Shown one piece after another: positions 22,261 through 32,918 of a stretch of 64,000 nt of DNA (its first letter is position 1; the number at the start of each line of letters is the position of its first letter). The stretch is from the NCBI RefSeq assembly GCF_024730665.1, contig NZ_CP084737.1, forward strand, positions 310,001 through 374,000, written 5' to 3'. This DNA comes from Coxiella-like endosymbiont (GTDB lineage Bacteria; Pseudomonadota; Gammaproteobacteria; Coxiellales; Coxiellaceae). Both the position numbers and the translations under genes were made by a program. The notes below the pieces were generated by a model. That model saw nothing but the letters and a program-made list of their open reading frames with translations, did no database searches and had not been told where the DNA came from.

Positions 22261-24149
22261 ACGACCGTCAAAAAACGAGAACAAGTATATTGTATTAGCA
22301 AGCCATTGAATCTTTGTTAGGTTTAACCAATGTTCATACTTATTTTCAAGTTCTAGAAACTATAGAAAATGAATTTATGTTTGATTGCTTAATAACAAGC
22401 ACAGCTATTTTGATAATGCTCTTCCAATGGTTTAGCAAGAGAAGTACAGATTCAACCAAATGTCTAATTGCATTACCTGACTCACGTTTTTGAAATAAGT
22501 GAAGTATAACAGTATGAAATTCATTTTTGATAGTAAACAAGTCCCACTTTTCAAAAATTGAAGGAAACCGGATAAATGTTCTTACAGGTCTATCAACATA
22601 GAAGAATAGATAAAAGTTTTCATTTCGATTAACTTACTAAAAGAACCTGAAAAGATGAATATTCTAATTCGTTGATACTATTAAAATGTAAACAGCTGAT
22701 ATAAACAGCACAATACTTTATTGGATTGAAAGTTATTTTAGATATGTGAAGGAGTATGAGAAATCCTAATACGGCGGAAAACTCCCTTCTAAAAAAAGGC
22801 TTCAATATAAACAAATTCGTCAAACTAAAAAGTTTGATACAACCGTAAAATAGGATTTTGATTATTATGGTTATTATGGAACGGTATGAAAAACACAAGG
22901 AAGTCTTGATCGCCCATTGATAAAAATCAATCTGTTTTTATTTGCTTTTAGGTTTCAGAGTGGAATAGTATATCAGATTAGTGCCGAACAAATTTAATGA
23001 GACAGGTTGTTGTACTCCCTGCTCTTGTATTTTCCATTTTCTAGTATAGCCTATACATCAATGTTGTTATTTATCCGATGGATTAATTTCTTATGATCAA
23101 TAACTGATTCATTGTTGGTTGGATTACACAACTCTCATCCTCATAATTCAATAGTTATCTTCTGCCTTTCTTGTGCAGATATTGCCAGTTTTGCCAATAT
23201 TAATCAGCATGAAAGTTTTATCTTGGTTGGATGGCATTTTATCGCTTAGTAAACCTTAGTTAGAGCAATATCTGTGATTCACTTACCATTCTTAGGATAA
23301 AAATCGTTTTTCGCTGACCGTATAGTGAGTGCAAAGGTACACGAGATATTGTGATAGTAGTCATTTCTGAAAGGGAAATTATGATATATTTTTCACCTTT
23401 CGCGAGCAGATGCCCTTCTAACACCATTAAGCATGATGGGTCAAAAGTTTAGTTTAATTCCGCTTGATTTGTTGGTGTAGAGTACTATAAATCGGTCGTG
23501 GTGGGTAACATAGCCGTATCTGTTCCTTCTTAGTAATACTTTTCCAAAATGGATTACAATTAGGTATCAGTTTCAACTACACTCCTATTGTTTTGCTATA
23601 ACGTTTTGTCTAAAAATGATTATCACAACCGTATGATGTAATAATTACTGTGCGGCCTGCATTTCTCGAATTCTATTATCCGTCTTGATAATTAGAGTTT
23701 TAAAAGCAAGTGTTTGTCTCCAGAGTTAGTTGATACTACAAGAGACAACTAAATCGATAAATGAATGGCTATTTATAAAAATCATGAAGCGCATCTTTGA
23801 TAATTTGAGTACGTAAACTAAACATCAAATAAATGTTGATATTATCAGAACTAAGACATTTTGCTGATTGAAAAATATGTTTTTATAATAGCAGTTATGT
23901 GAATAAGACGTTTTTATTGATCATACTGAAAATTTGTATGTTCTGGATAAACGATTAATACCTACTTCACGATACCCTGAAATTGCTCTCCTAGTCCGAA
24001 ACAGCTAAAGAATTTTCTTCCAACATAATTTCAATTAATTTCAATATTGTTTTCTTAAAGAAAAGCTATTTTTAATAACTCGAAATATTTTTTGATCAGC
24101 CGTTGCAGAACATAAACTGGGAGTGCCTACTGTCGATGGAAATAAAATA

Positions 24150-24201
24150 AAACACTCATTGACCGAAGATAGTCGTTGTTTCAAATTATCAATGAGTGTT
24201 T
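24150..24201. repeat. 13-bp inverted repeat with 26-base loop
   Basis: AAACACTCATTGA (24150-24162) is the exact reverse complement of TCAATGAGTGTTT (24189-24201). The hairpin lies about 200 bases upstream of nudE. No U run follows, so it is not a standard terminator. Its role is unknown. Confidence 0.7.
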
Positions 24202-24400
24202 AATATCCTTTCTTCTGGGAGATTGCTATGCTGTGCAAGGGAATGCAAATCTAAATAAGGCAATTTTCAAATGCGGGACTGTGGATATATATACTAAGGG
24301 GAATAAACGAGATGACAAAATTTTAAAGGAATGCGAATGTAAATTATTCTCTGTAAGATTTTGCTTTCTCAGGAAATGACAGGCGGTTGGTAGTGGGATT

Positions 24401-24946
24401 ATGAATAAAAAACCCTTGATTCTCAACGAAACCGTAGTGGCTCAAAGTCGTTTGTTTGATATTAGAGAGTTTCATTTGCGCTTTTCCAATGGACAGGAGC
24501 GTCGTTTTGAGCGAATCTCTGGACGAAGGTATGGTTCTGTGATGATTGTTCCATTTTTAAATGAAGAAACAGTATTGTTAGTGCGCGAATATGGCACTGG
24601 AATAGGAGATTATGTGCTGGGCTTCCCAAAAGGAGCTATGGAAAATAAGGAAGATATTTTAATTACCGCCGAGCGCGAATTAAAAGAAGAAGTAGGGTAT
24701 GGTGCACGTGATATGTCAATGATTGCTTGTTATAGTGCTTCTCCAGGTTATTTGCATTCGATGATGCACATTATTGTTGCTCGAGATCTCTATAGGGAAA
24801 CAGCCTATGGTGATGAGCCTGAACCTCTCGAAATTGTCCCGTGGAAACTTTCTAACCTAGATGAATTATTGGTCCATCCTGAATTTCACGAAGCGCGCAG
24901 TGTTGCTGCTTTATTTTTAGTGGAGTGGAGGCGACGTGGACAATGA
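24401..24946 (+). CDS. nudE: ADP compounds hydrolase NudE (Nudix)
   Basis: NudE cleaves ADP-ribose, NADH and diadenosine polyphosphates. The 181 residues match NudE along the whole length: ETVVAQSRLF near the start, MIVPFLNEETVLLVREYGTG, the Nudix box GFPKGAMENKEDILITAERELKEEVGYG with EExGxG-type metal ligands, and GDEPEPLEIVPWKLSNLDEL near the end. Length equals that of the E. coli protein. In many relatives nudE neighbours cysQ, which is absent here. The frame is intact. Confidence 0.93.
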   Translation: MNKKPLILNETVVAQSRLFDIREFHLRFSNGQERRFERISGRRYGSVMIVPFLNEETVLLVREYGTGIGDYVLGFPKGAMENKEDILITAERELKEEVGYGARDMSMIACYSASPGYLHSMMHIIVARDLYRETAYGDEPEPLEIVPWKLSNLDELLVHPEFHEARSVAALFLVEWRRRGQ

Positions 24947-25110
24947 AGCGGAGTAGCAACAAGATTGCCTGGTGGTGGTGATTTAAATACGGAATATAAT
25001 GCACAAGCGTCTGATTGTCCCAATCCTATCTTTTCTTTGTTGCGACTGGCGATCTTACCTAACAAAACAAAAATCATTTAATAATGAGTAGAAAAAAGAA
25101 GGAGAGCCTA

Positions 25111-26097
25111 GTGACCAAGCATATCAAAGTTGTATTAACTGGAGCAGCAGGACAAATTGGTTATGCGTTATTACCCCGTTTAGCTTCAGGGCAAGCTTTT
25201 GGAGTAGAAACAACCCTTGATTTACATTTACTGGAGATTGAGCCTGTTCTACCTCATTTGAAAGGGATCGTAATGGAATTAGAGGATTGTGCTTTCCCCT
25301 TGTTACGCAATATCATAGTTACTTCTGATCCGTACATTGCATTCTCAGACGTGAATTGGGCTCTTTTAGTGGGTTCTGTTCCACGTAAGGCTAAGATGGA
25401 GCGTAAAGATTTGTTAGAAAAGAATGGTGTTATTTTTGTAGAGCAAGGTAATGCGCTGAATGAGAATGCAGCGAGTGATGTGCGTGTGCTTGTTGTCGGT
25501 AATCCCTGTAATACTAATTGCCTAATTACTATGAATAATGCACCTCATATTCCAAATAATCGGTTCTATGCCATGACGCGCCTTGATCAAAACCGCTCAA
25601 TTGCCCAGCTAGCACTTAAATCTGGCGCTAATGTGACTGATATAAAGAACATGATTATTTGGGGCAATCATTCTTCAACGCAATATCCTGATTTTTATCA
25701 TGCGACAATAAACGGTCGACTAATTCCTCATGTCATTCGTGATAAAAACTGGTTGACGGAAAATTTTATTCCCTTAGTTCAACAACGCGGTACTGCTGTG
25801 ATTAAAGCTAGAGGTGCTTCTTCAGCAGCTTCTGCAGCCAATGCTGTGATTGATAGTGTATGGAGCTTAATTAATACGACGCCAGTGGATGACATCTATT
25901 CAGTGGCCTTATGCTCGCGAGGTCAGTATGACGTGGATGAAGGTTTAATTTTCTCATTCCCTTGTCGCACGGAGAATGATGTTGTTAAAATCGTCGAAAA
26001 TATTCAACACAATGAATTTGGCCAACAGAAATTGCTAAAGACGTTGGATGAGCTGCGGAAAGAGCGGGAGATGGTGATGGCATTAGGGCTTATCTGA
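25111..26097 (+). CDS. mdh: malate dehydrogenase (NAD)
   Basis: It interconverts malate and oxaloacetate in the TCA cycle. I chose the GTG at 25111 because AAGGAG sits just upstream and the product then starts [20 protein letters not shown], as expected for this group; an in-frame ATG at 25084 would add nine Lys-rich residues. Visible motifs are the NAD-binding [12 protein letters not shown], substrate-binding Arg in [33 protein letters not shown], and the catalytic His in [13 protein letters not shown]. About 328 residues, the normal length for the type found in Coxiella and Legionella. Confidence 0.96.
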   Translation: MTKHIKVVLTGAAGQIGYALLPRLASGQAFGVETTLDLHLLEIEPVLPHLKGIVMELEDCAFPLLRNIIVTSDPYIAFSDVNWALLVGSVPRKAKMERKDLLEKNGVIFVEQGNALNENAASDVRVLVVGNPCNTNCLITMNNAPHIPNNRFYAMTRLDQNRSIAQLALKSGANVTDIKNMIIWGNHSSTQYPDFYHATINGRLIPHVIRDKNWLTENFIPLVQQRGTAVIKARGASSAASAANAVIDSVWSLINTTPVDDIYSVALCSRGQYDVDEGLIFSFPCRTENDVVKIVENIQHNEFGQQKLLKTLDELRKEREMVMALGLI

Positions 26098-26230
26098 GCC
26101 CTAGTAACCGTATAGGTAACAACAAGAGATTTATATGGAAGATTAAATTTCCATATTACCGGGGTCATAATCTTGAAACATAATAACTGGTTCTAAAGAT
26201 ATCAGTTCTGGAAGATGTCATATTGTTCAG

Positions 26231-27313
26231 ATGACATATTGTGAAGGGAAGGGTTTGACGTTACAAGAAATAAAGGATAAATCAAAGAATAAATTGGCTA
26301 TTTTAGGAATCGAAACCTCCTGTGATGAAACCGCTGTAGCTCTTTATGACGGGCAAGAGGGTCTGCTCGTGCATGAGGTTTATAGCCAAGCGGTTCATAC
26401 GGAATATGGGGGTGTCGTTCCTGAGCTTGCCTCTCGTGATCATATTCGGAAGACTTTGCCTTTAATTGGAAAAATTCTTACCGATGCGCGATTATCTAAG
26501 AAAGATGTTAATGGCATCGCTTACACGAAAGGTCCTGGGTTGATTGGTGCTTTGATGGTTGGAGCATCGGTGGCGAAAAGTTTAGCCTATGCGTTGCAAG
26601 TCCCCGTAGTGGGAGTACATCACATGGAAGCACATTTGATGGCAGTACAATTAGAAAAAAAGGCGCCTGATTATCCATTTATTGCTTTGCTAGTTTCCGG
26701 TGGGCACACATTGTTGGTGCTAGTGAAAAAGCTAGGTTGCTACAAGCTGTTGGGTGAAAGTATAGATGATGCAGTGGGAGAAGTATTTGATAAAACGGCA
26801 AAATTATTAGGTCTACCTTATCCAGGCGGCCCTGCGTTAGCGAAATTAGCTGAAAAAGGTAATCCTACTCGTTTCTATTTCCCGAGACCTATGGTCAACA
26901 AACCGCATCTCAATTTTAGTTTTAGTGGTTTAAAAACACATGCTGTCCAATGTCTTAGACAGCATGGCGGTGATCAGCAAACACGAGTAGATATTGCGCG
27001 TGCCTTTGAAGATGCTGTGGTAGATACCTTGGCTCAAAAATGTTTGCGTGCTGTTAAGAAAACGAAAATAAATACATTAGTTTTGGTTGGTGGTGTAGCA
27101 GCCAATAAAAAATTACGTCAGCGACTCAACGAGATCATGACCAGCCATGCTGGAGAAGTATATTATCCACGCCAGGAGTTTTGTACTGATAACGGTGCAA
27201 TGATTGCTTACACAGGTTGGTTACGCCTAAATGCCGGGGAAAAAGAAGATAATGTGATTCACGTTCGAGCCAGGTGGCCGATTGATTCACTCACTATTGT
27301 AGATTGTAGATGA
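26231..27313 (+). CDS. tsaD: tRNA N6-threonylcarbamoyladenosine synthase subunit TsaD
   Basis: TsaD transfers the threonylcarbamoyl group to A37 of ANN-reading tRNAs, working with TsaB and TsaE. The 360-residue frame contains [16 protein letters not shown], the iron-binding [39 protein letters not shown], and NFSFSGLKT. The first 22 or so residues precede the usual start, and no Shine-Dalgarno sits before the ATG at 26231. A TTG at 26255 after GGAAGGG may be the real start. The C-terminus is normal. Confidence 0.95.
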   Translation: MTYCEGKGLTLQEIKDKSKNKLAILGIETSCDETAVALYDGQEGLLVHEVYSQAVHTEYGGVVPELASRDHIRKTLPLIGKILTDARLSKKDVNGIAYTKGPGLIGALMVGASVAKSLAYALQVPVVGVHHMEAHLMAVQLEKKAPDYPFIALLVSGGHTLLVLVKKLGCYKLLGESIDDAVGEVFDKTAKLLGLPYPGGPALAKLAEKGNPTRFYFPRPMVNKPHLNFSFSGLKTHAVQCLRQHGGDQQTRVDIARAFEDAVVDTLAQKCLRAVKKTKINTLVLVGGVAANKKLRQRLNEIMTSHAGEVYYPRQEFCTDNGAMIAYTGWLRLNAGEKEDNVIHVRARWPIDSLTIVDCR

Positions 27314-27399
27314 GACTAAAGAGCCTATGACCTTATTTCGCACCGTTTGTCTCTCAGTAACTGTAGGAAAATTTTTGACACAAGCAAGACCGAAGGGTT

Positions 27400-27989
27400 T
27401 TAACGTCTACAAAGATCAATTTTGCTTTCTGTACCTTGACAAAGTCTCTGAATGTTTGTCCAGTGCTTCCAGATAATTAAAACCGCCATCAACAAAACTG
27501 GAAAAAAGTAATCTGTATGAGCACCAACCATCATAAAAATTGGAGCGGCGACAGCAGATAAAAGAGCGGCGACAGAAGCGTAGCACGTGAAATATGCAAC
27601 TATGAACCAAACTAAAATAGTAAATAACCCTACACAGAATGACAAACCGACTAAAGCTCCCATCATCGTAGCAACGCCTTTGCCACCTCTGAAATCAAAG
27701 TATATAGGGAAAATATGACCAATGACAGCGACAATTCCTACAAAAGCCAGACTCGTTCCATGAACATGAAAAAACCGACCAATAAGAACAGCAACGAGCC
27801 CTTTTAACCCATCAGCCAGCAAAACGTAAATAGCGGCCGGTTTTCCTACGAGTCGCAATACGTTGTTAGCTCCAGCATTACCCGAACCCACTGTCCGTGG
27901 ATCTGGAACACGCATCAGTTTTGCAATGATAACGGAAAAAGAAAGGAAGCAATAAGGTATGCTAGAATAACGCTGATAAGAAATCCCAT
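27400..27989 (-). pseudogene. plsY: glycerol-3-phosphate acyltransferase PlsY, frameshifted near its start
   Basis: PlsY acylates glycerol 3-phosphate from acyl-phosphate at the inner membrane, the entry to phospholipid synthesis. From FSVIIAKLMRVPDPRTVGSGNAG to the end the frame is clean and has the three conserved motifs, including GSGNAGANNVLR, HIFPIYFDFRGGKGVAT and the last helix pair. The natural start is the ATG at 27987-27989 with AAGGATAGG upstream, giving MGFLISVILAYLIASF in another frame. A one-base loss in the A runs at about 27936-27944 separates the two. Restored length would be about 196 residues. An in-frame ATG at 28026 exists, but it gives a non-family N-terminus. Confidence 0.8.
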
Positions 27990-28047
27990 TATACCTATCC
28001 TTTGATTGAAAAGTTGGAGTAATCATATCGATTTATGGGTGAAATGT

Positions 28048-28605
28048 CTACTTCAACAAGTAATCACGGTAATATCGAAGTTCTTCGATAGAATCACGGA
28101 TGTCTTGCAAAGCAAGATGTTGTGATTCTTTGATAAGACCGCTCATGATTTGAGGAGCCCAGCGTTGGGCTAGGATTTTTAAGGTAGAAACATCGAGATG
28201 GCGATAATGGAAGAACTGGTCAAGTGTAGGCATGTAGCGGTGCAAAAATTGTCGATCTTGATAAACAGAATTACCGCAAAGAGGAGATTTTCCTTTTGGT
28301 AAGTAGTTCTTCAGAAAAGCCAGGGTTTCAATTTCTGCTTTCATTTCAGTTACGCTAATAGTTTTGACACGCTCAATTAAACCCGAAGCGGTATGATGAA
28401 AAGTATTCCAATTATCCATCGCTTCTAAAACTTCGTTTGGCTGATGAATGGCAAACACCGGTCCTTCGGCAAGGATATCGAGATTACTATTAGTCACAAT
28501 TGTTGCAATTTCTAAAATACGGTCTCGAATAGGATCAAGTCCTGTCATTTCAAGATCAAGCCATATAAAATTCTCTTCATTAATAGTCATTATAATTAAA
28601 CTCAA
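28048..28605 (-). CDS. orn: oligoribonuclease
   Basis: Orn degrades RNA di- to pentanucleotides, the last step of mRNA turnover, and is often essential. The 185 residues show the DEDDh fold: Exo [21 protein letters not shown], Exo II in [20 protein letters not shown], and Exo [17 protein letters not shown]. The first residues ([15 protein letters not shown]) suggest that the methionine six residues in could also be the start. The frame is intact. Confidence 0.96.
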   Translation of the reverse strand: MSLIIMTINEENFIWLDLEMTGLDPIRDRILEIATIVTNSNLDILAEGPVFAIHQPNEVLEAMDNWNTFHHTASGLIERVKTISVTEMKAEIETLAFLKNYLPKGKSPLCGNSVYQDRQFLHRYMPTLDQFFHYRHLDVSTLKILAQRWAPQIMSGLIKESQHLALQDIRDSIEELRYYRDYLLK

Positions 28606-29962
28606 GCTAACTTTTCATGATAACAGCCTTCCATATAAAAGTTGTATAGTTATTTTGTAAAGAACACTACTGATATCTTATCAAATGTTAATTACGAATC
28701 CTTGGTCTAAATTATAGATTTTTCGAGCATCGATTAGCCCTACTTTCTCGATGTTTGTTGGTAGCCAATTAATGCTTGTAATCTTATTTCTAGGATCATT
28801 TTCCCTGCTGAGAAATAAAAAGAGACGACATTACATGTATACCGTTTTCATGCCCATTAATTTAGAAACCCTAAACTTCAAAAGAATAAAAACCAAAATT
28901 AGTATTTGTGTAAAATTTCTTTATGATTGTTTAAGCGAATAAGCTGCGACAAACCATTTAGTAATAGCTCGATACTTAGCTGATAAAGGCATCAATAAAT
29001 AAAAAATCAAGTTTCTAGCTTTTTAGTCATTAACAGTAAACCTTATTGTTAATTGAAGACAAAGAATACAAATTAAATGTAATTAAAGTAAAGATAAGAA
29101 AGATAACAAACAAATTATCATCATTCAAATCAATGTATTCCGTGTGTTTGCAATCATATTTCTGATTTAGCTTTAAAAGCTAACTTTTTAGAAATCCAGA
29201 AGAAAGCAATATTAAATATGTGAATTACAGTATTGGTTTACTATTTATCTTCTGGTTTGTGGATGGCAAAAGTTTTAATAACTACTAGAAGAAACCAAAG
29301 AACATTTATTGAAAGTTTAAATCTATAAGTTGGAGAGCACTGCATTGGTTTTTATTTATTATAAAGTACTACACTGTATCAGTTATCCTGTCGCGCAAAA
29401 TCTATATAGAAAAATTTAGATTTATCGATTGTTAGATTGTTAGTTGATCTATCAAGGAAATTAAAAAATTATAGAAATTAAAAAAATTATATTTATGAAT
29501 CCGACTAATAATTTAAAAAATTATTATATTTTTAAGCTGAACTTTATTCGTTCCATAATGTTATTCTATCTTTATTAAAAATTGCAGGCGAAGCGACTTG
29601 AAATACAAGAATAATCAATACAGAATACTACCTGAAGTTACTAGGCACGCTCCTATTAACTGCGATTTATAATTATCGCCTACAAATTCTGTTTTATTTT
29701 CTAAAATTCACTTTTATCCACTACAGCTGATCAAAACATTTTGACCCTTAGTTGTAATTTTATGTATTGTTCCTGATTACTGCTTTACCGGAAGCCCCTA
29801 TCAAACTTACCTATCCGGTAAGAACTACTTTATTTCATTTTTCTTTTTTAGACTGCTCATTTTTCCATTCTTCTTTATATATTGTTATTTTGCTCGTTCA
29901 GTTTCTCTTTTTGAACAATTCCTCTGTACCAATCTAGAAGGTCAATCGCTTTTCTTAAGCGG
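28606..29962. other. 1.36-kb AT-rich gene desert
   Basis: No recognisable gene, RNA or repeat is seen between orn and the next membrane-protein gene. Frames are broken throughout and base composition is strongly A/T. The short open stretch around 28750-28940 has no family features. Confidence 0.5.
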
Positions 29963-30241
29963 TTATTTTTTTGTTCGACAGTACATGTAGATGGCTTTAC
30001 TTAAACCAAAGAGACTAATGAATAACCACGCAATTTCAATTACGCCTGAAGCTAAATTCCAAGTAAAAAATAAAGAAAGTAAAATTAAACTTGCACCCAG
30101 TAAATTCATGAATGAATACGTGATGCTGCTCTGATCAAGTTTATAAATTTGCAATAAAAAATAAGCTAATAAAACGAAAGTAACGCCAATTATACCGATG
30201 ATGTTGAATTCAGATGATAAAAATTTTAAAAAAATGCCCAT
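29963..30241 (-). CDS. small membrane protein, CBU_0592 type
   Basis: The 92-residue protein has three predicted membrane helices (about 13-33, 40-60 and 66-85). The sequence pattern is conserved in Legionellales relatives: GVTFVLLAYFLLQ, SFMNLLGASLILLSLFFTWN, VIEIAWLFISLFGLSKA. I recall this as the family named after Coxiella burnetii CBU_0592; its function is unknown. It sits alone on the minus strand downstream of the DUF2797 gene. The frame is intact, and conserved spacing of the helices suggests it is under selection. Confidence 0.75.
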   Translation of the reverse strand: MGIFLKFLSSEFNIIGIIGVTFVLLAYFLLQIYKLDQSSITYSFMNLLGASLILLSLFFTWNLASGVIEIAWLFISLFGLSKAIYMYCRTKK

Positions 30242-30395
30242 CGATTCCCTATATAATTTACCATTAGCTATTCACATATCCTCAACACTGTTAGCCCATT
30301 ATTATCATCGCTCATCTTTCTTCTATCAGGCGCTGAGACCAAATCGCCTAAGGGACAACGGAAGGCGACAAAAATGGAAAAAAGATGGATAGCCT

Positions 30396-31220
30396 TTACG
30401 TCAAAATACATTCTACCTCATAACCACCGTATTTTCGGATATTAATCACACCGCTATCTAAAATTAAATATTGCCCTTTTATCCCTAAAAGATAGCCATT
30501 AATTGAAAGCGTTTTATCTAGTAATAATACTTTTACCTTTTCTGGGTACTTCAGAACCGGATAATTTAATCGCGTCACGATCGAGGTTCTAACCGGATAA
30601 ATGTCTCCTGATTTAAATTGACCGATGACCATTTTGAGCGAATAATTTGCTTTTTGGAATAAAGCATCGCGGGCTGAAATCAAATTGATTTCTTGTGTTG
30701 CGTTTTTCAGCATTTTCCGCCAATTCGTCCGATCCGAAACGAAATCTTTTAATGCAACTTCGAGGACACCGGCTTGGTAGCGATTCGCTGTGTAGAAAAC
30801 AGGCACTGCTTGTAATGCTCCTTGATCAATCCAGCGCGTTGGCACTTGAGTATTGCGTGTGACACCTACTTTTAATCCGGATGAATTAGCTAAATAAACT
30901 ACATGTTTTTGATAACAATGTGTATGCGCCCAGTCGTCTGTTGGACATCCCTTTTCAACCCGGCAACATTCAGGATGAATAATGCAGAGATTACATTCCT
31001 GTAGTCGACGCAAACACGAAAAACAAAAACCTTGCTGAAAACTTTTATTTGTTTTACGACTGCACTGAATGCAGTGAATAATTCCAGTATGGTTAAAAGC
31101 AATCGATTTACCAAGCAACTCATTTAATAATATTTCTTTATCTTCTAAAAGCAAATAATAATCAACTGTTTTATTTAAAACAGTCTTTAACTTTTTTAAA
31201 TAACCTGTAATTTTTTTCAT
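30396..31220 (-). CDS. DUF2797 family protein
   Basis: A 274-residue cytosolic protein of unknown function. It has a cysteine-rich front half that may bind zinc (CIQCSRKT, GFCFSCLRRLQECNLCI, HPECC, then HCYQKHVVYLA). A GIY-YIG-like middle follows: LKVGVTRNTQVPTRWIDQGA and a long region resembling DUF2797. The C-terminal part is a small beta domain (IKGQYLILDSGVINIRKYGGYEV). Length is typical of the family. The frame is intact. It lies between the small membrane protein and nadA without tight coupling. Confidence 0.8.
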   Translation of the reverse strand: MKKITGYLKKLKTVLNKTVDYYLLLEDKEILLNELLGKSIAFNHTGIIHCIQCSRKTNKSFQQGFCFSCLRRLQECNLCIIHPECCRVEKGCPTDDWAHTHCYQKHVVYLANSSGLKVGVTRNTQVPTRWIDQGALQAVPVFYTANRYQAGVLEVALKDFVSDRTNWRKMLKNATQEINLISARDALFQKANYSLKMVIGQFKSGDIYPVRTSIVTRLNYPVLKYPEKVKVLLLDKTLSINGYLLGIKGQYLILDSGVINIRKYGGYEVECILT

Positions 31221-31320
31221 GATTTTTTATAAATAACACACATCCTTTGACTGGCCCCGTGCCGACAATAAAATTTCTGAATAATCCAATCAATAATCGA
31301 TACAGATCTAAAACATCAAT

Positions 31321-31356
31321 CTTGTTTCTTGTTTCTTGTTTCTTGTTTCTTGTTTC
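31321..31356. repeat. 7-bp tandem repeat, five copies
   Basis: Five head-to-tail copies of CTTGTTT occupy the spacer upstream of the DUF2797 gene. Being noncoding and short-period, it is probably a slippage-prone VNTR. It lies in a 269-base gap (31221-31489) where a minus-strand fragment, PWEYLKRRLDELNLTGE (about 31379-31429), hints at a further decayed gene I cannot name. Confidence 0.85.
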
Positions 31357-31489
31357 TATCACTCCCTCTTTCTCCTGTTAAATTTAATTCATCTAGGCGT
31401 CGCTTTAAATATTCCCAGGGTTCTTAGTCCAACATTCTGTAAGCAGCGTTATTGTTATTTTTTAATCTTCAAGAATGATAACACCGCTC

Positions 31490-32515
31490 TCACCCCATCA
31501 TCATTGATTTCCCTTTAGTAGTTAAGATTCCATTTTGTGAAAATGAGAGTTTGTAGTGATCACTGAAATCTAGCATTCGCTGAAGTGATATTTTAGCTTT
31601 AGCAATTATTTCTGACTCCACCATAATTTCGTTATTACCAGTAATTAGTGATCGTTCCAAGTGCTGCAAGTTATTCATAGCCATCCAAGGACAATGTCCG
31701 CAACTTTGACAAGTTGCTCCATGACCTGCGGTAGGTGCTTCCATGAATGTTTTGTGAGGAGATTTCTGCTGCATTTTATAAAAAATACCGCGATCTGTTG
31801 CCACAATAAAAGTATGATGAGGTAATTCCTGGGAAGCTTGCAGTAATTGTGATGTAGAGCCTACTACATCTGCTTGATTTACTACTGCAGGTGGTGATTC
31901 TGGATGAACTAAAACAGCTGCTTGAGGATACCGCCTTCGTAAATCCGCAAGTGCTTCTCCTTTAAATTCTTCATGTACAACACAAGCACCATCCCATAAC
32001 ATCATGTCGGCACCTGTCATTTTCTGAATATAATTACCCAAATAGCGATCCGGAGCCCACAGAATTTTTTTGCCTTCTTCATCTAAATAATTAATGATTG
32101 CTAGCGCATTCGACGATGTTACTACCCAATCAGCACGAGCCTTAACAGCTGCCGACGTGTTACAATAAACAACTACAGTGCGCCCAGCATTTTCATCACA
32201 AAATTGAGAAAATGGTTCAATAGGGCAAGAAAGATCAAGCGAACAGGTGGCCTCCAACGTCGGCATTAAGACACGTTTTTCATGACTAATAATCTTTGCA
32301 CTTTCTCCCATAAAACGAACCCCTGCAACCATTAGCGTTGTTTCGGAGCACTGACGTCCAAATTGGGCCATCGCAAGAGAATCTCCCACAAAACCCCCTG
32401 TTGCATCAGCTAAAGCCTGTATTTCAGGAGGTGTGTAATAGTGGGCGATAACGACTGCGTTTTCTGCCTTCAATAAATCAGAAATGCGTTCAATAGTTTG
32501 ATTAGATTTGGACAT
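31490..32515 (-). CDS. nadA: quinolinate synthase
   Basis: NadA makes quinolinate from iminoaspartate and dihydroxyacetone phosphate using a [4Fe-4S] cluster, in de novo NAD synthesis. I chose the ATG at 32515, which gives the usual start before [18 protein letters not shown]; an upstream in-frame ATG at 32593 would overlap the glpE gene. Motifs include [20 protein letters not shown] with a cluster Cys, [17 protein letters not shown] and [16 protein letters not shown] with the remaining cluster cysteines. About 341 residues, normal. nadB is not in the window. Confidence 0.95.
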   Translation of the reverse strand: MSKSNQTIERISDLLKAENAVVIAHYYTPPEIQALADATGGFVGDSLAMAQFGRQCSETTLMVAGVRFMGESAKIISHEKRVLMPTLEATCSLDLSCPIEPFSQFCDENAGRTVVVYCNTSAAVKARADWVVTSSNALAIINYLDEEGKKILWAPDRYLGNYIQKMTGADMMLWDGACVVHEEFKGEALADLRRRYPQAAVLVHPESPPAVVNQADVVGSTSQLLQASQELPHHTFIVATDRGIFYKMQQKSPHKTFMEAPTAGHGATCQSCGHCPWMAMNNLQHLERSLITGNNEIMVESEIIAKAKISLQRMLDFSDHYKLSFSQNGILTTKGKSMMMG

Positions 32516-32534
32516 TTTAGTATATTCTGGAGAA

Positions 32535-32855
32535 TTATTTATTCTTATCAGAGATTGAATGGTGGTAAGATTTCCAGATTTCAAAACCACCAATTAAGCT
32601 ATACACTTCTTTGAAGTCTTGCGCCGCTAAACGTTTCGCTACTGATTGACTACTTACTCCGTGATAGCAGTACACTAGAATAGCTTTCTCTTTATCAGCC
32701 TTATTAGAATATTCCTGCAATGCTGCCATCGAAAGATGGATGGCGTTGGTAATGCGCTCTTCTTCGTAGCTGTCTTCATCCCGCACATCGACAATCACGA
32801 TATCGCGCTCCCTTATTAGCTGCTTTGCCTCGATATGAGAAATCTGTTTATACAT
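32535..32855 (-). CDS. glpE: thiosulfate sulfurtransferase GlpE-type rhodanese
   Basis: A single-domain rhodanese of 106 residues that moves sulfane sulfur, typically from thiosulfate to cyanide or thioredoxin. It has the opening [10 protein letters not shown], the CH2A-like [21 protein letters not shown], the active loop [10 protein letters not shown] with the persulfide Cys, and the closing [10 protein letters not shown]. Length matches GlpE. It lies 19 bases upstream of nadA on the same strand and could help sulfur supply for the NadA Fe-S cluster, which is an inference. Confidence 0.88.
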   Translation of the reverse strand: MYKQISHIEAKQLIRERDIVIVDVRDEDSYEEERITNAIHLSMAALQEYSNKADKEKAILVYCYHGVSSQSVAKRLAAQDFKEVYSLIGGFEIWKSYHHSISDKNK

Positions 32856-32918
32856 TATTTCAGCCCCCTCTCAGGTACTGTAAATACATGAGAATGCTAT
32901 TTAATTATAGCACCCCTA

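Larger units (their letters stand above)
20943..24400. other. 3.5-kb decayed region between rmuC and nudE
   Basis: This stretch has no intact gene. It holds a cluster of DnaA-box-like sites (21070-21347), a possible conjugation-gene remnant (about 21728-22260), and an inverted repeat (24150-24201). A short signal-peptide-like fragment, MRQVVVLPALVFSIF, lies near 23000 and is ended by stops. Everything else is AT-rich and broken in all frames. It looks like the remains of several genes rather than a purely regulatory spacer. Confidence 0.5.

Noticed and set aside
22629-22898. 89-residue minus-strand frame in the decayed region
   Set aside because: It is low-complexity hydrophobic sequence in A/T-rich DNA with no ribosome site and no conserved neighbours.
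20943-24400. Prophage or insertion sequence
   Set aside because: No transposase, integrase, phage structural gene or terminal repeats with target duplication were recognised.
26133-26156. 8-bp inverted repeat between mdh and tsaD as a terminator
   Set aside because: The stem is A/T-rich and short, with no following T run.
28751-28942. 63-residue plus-strand frame in the desert after orn
   Set aside because: It has no ribosome site, no signal or domain features, and its composition matches the surrounding noncoding DNA.
31321-31356. Tandem repeats as a CRISPR array
   Set aside because: Units are 7 bases with no spacers, and no cas genes are in the window.
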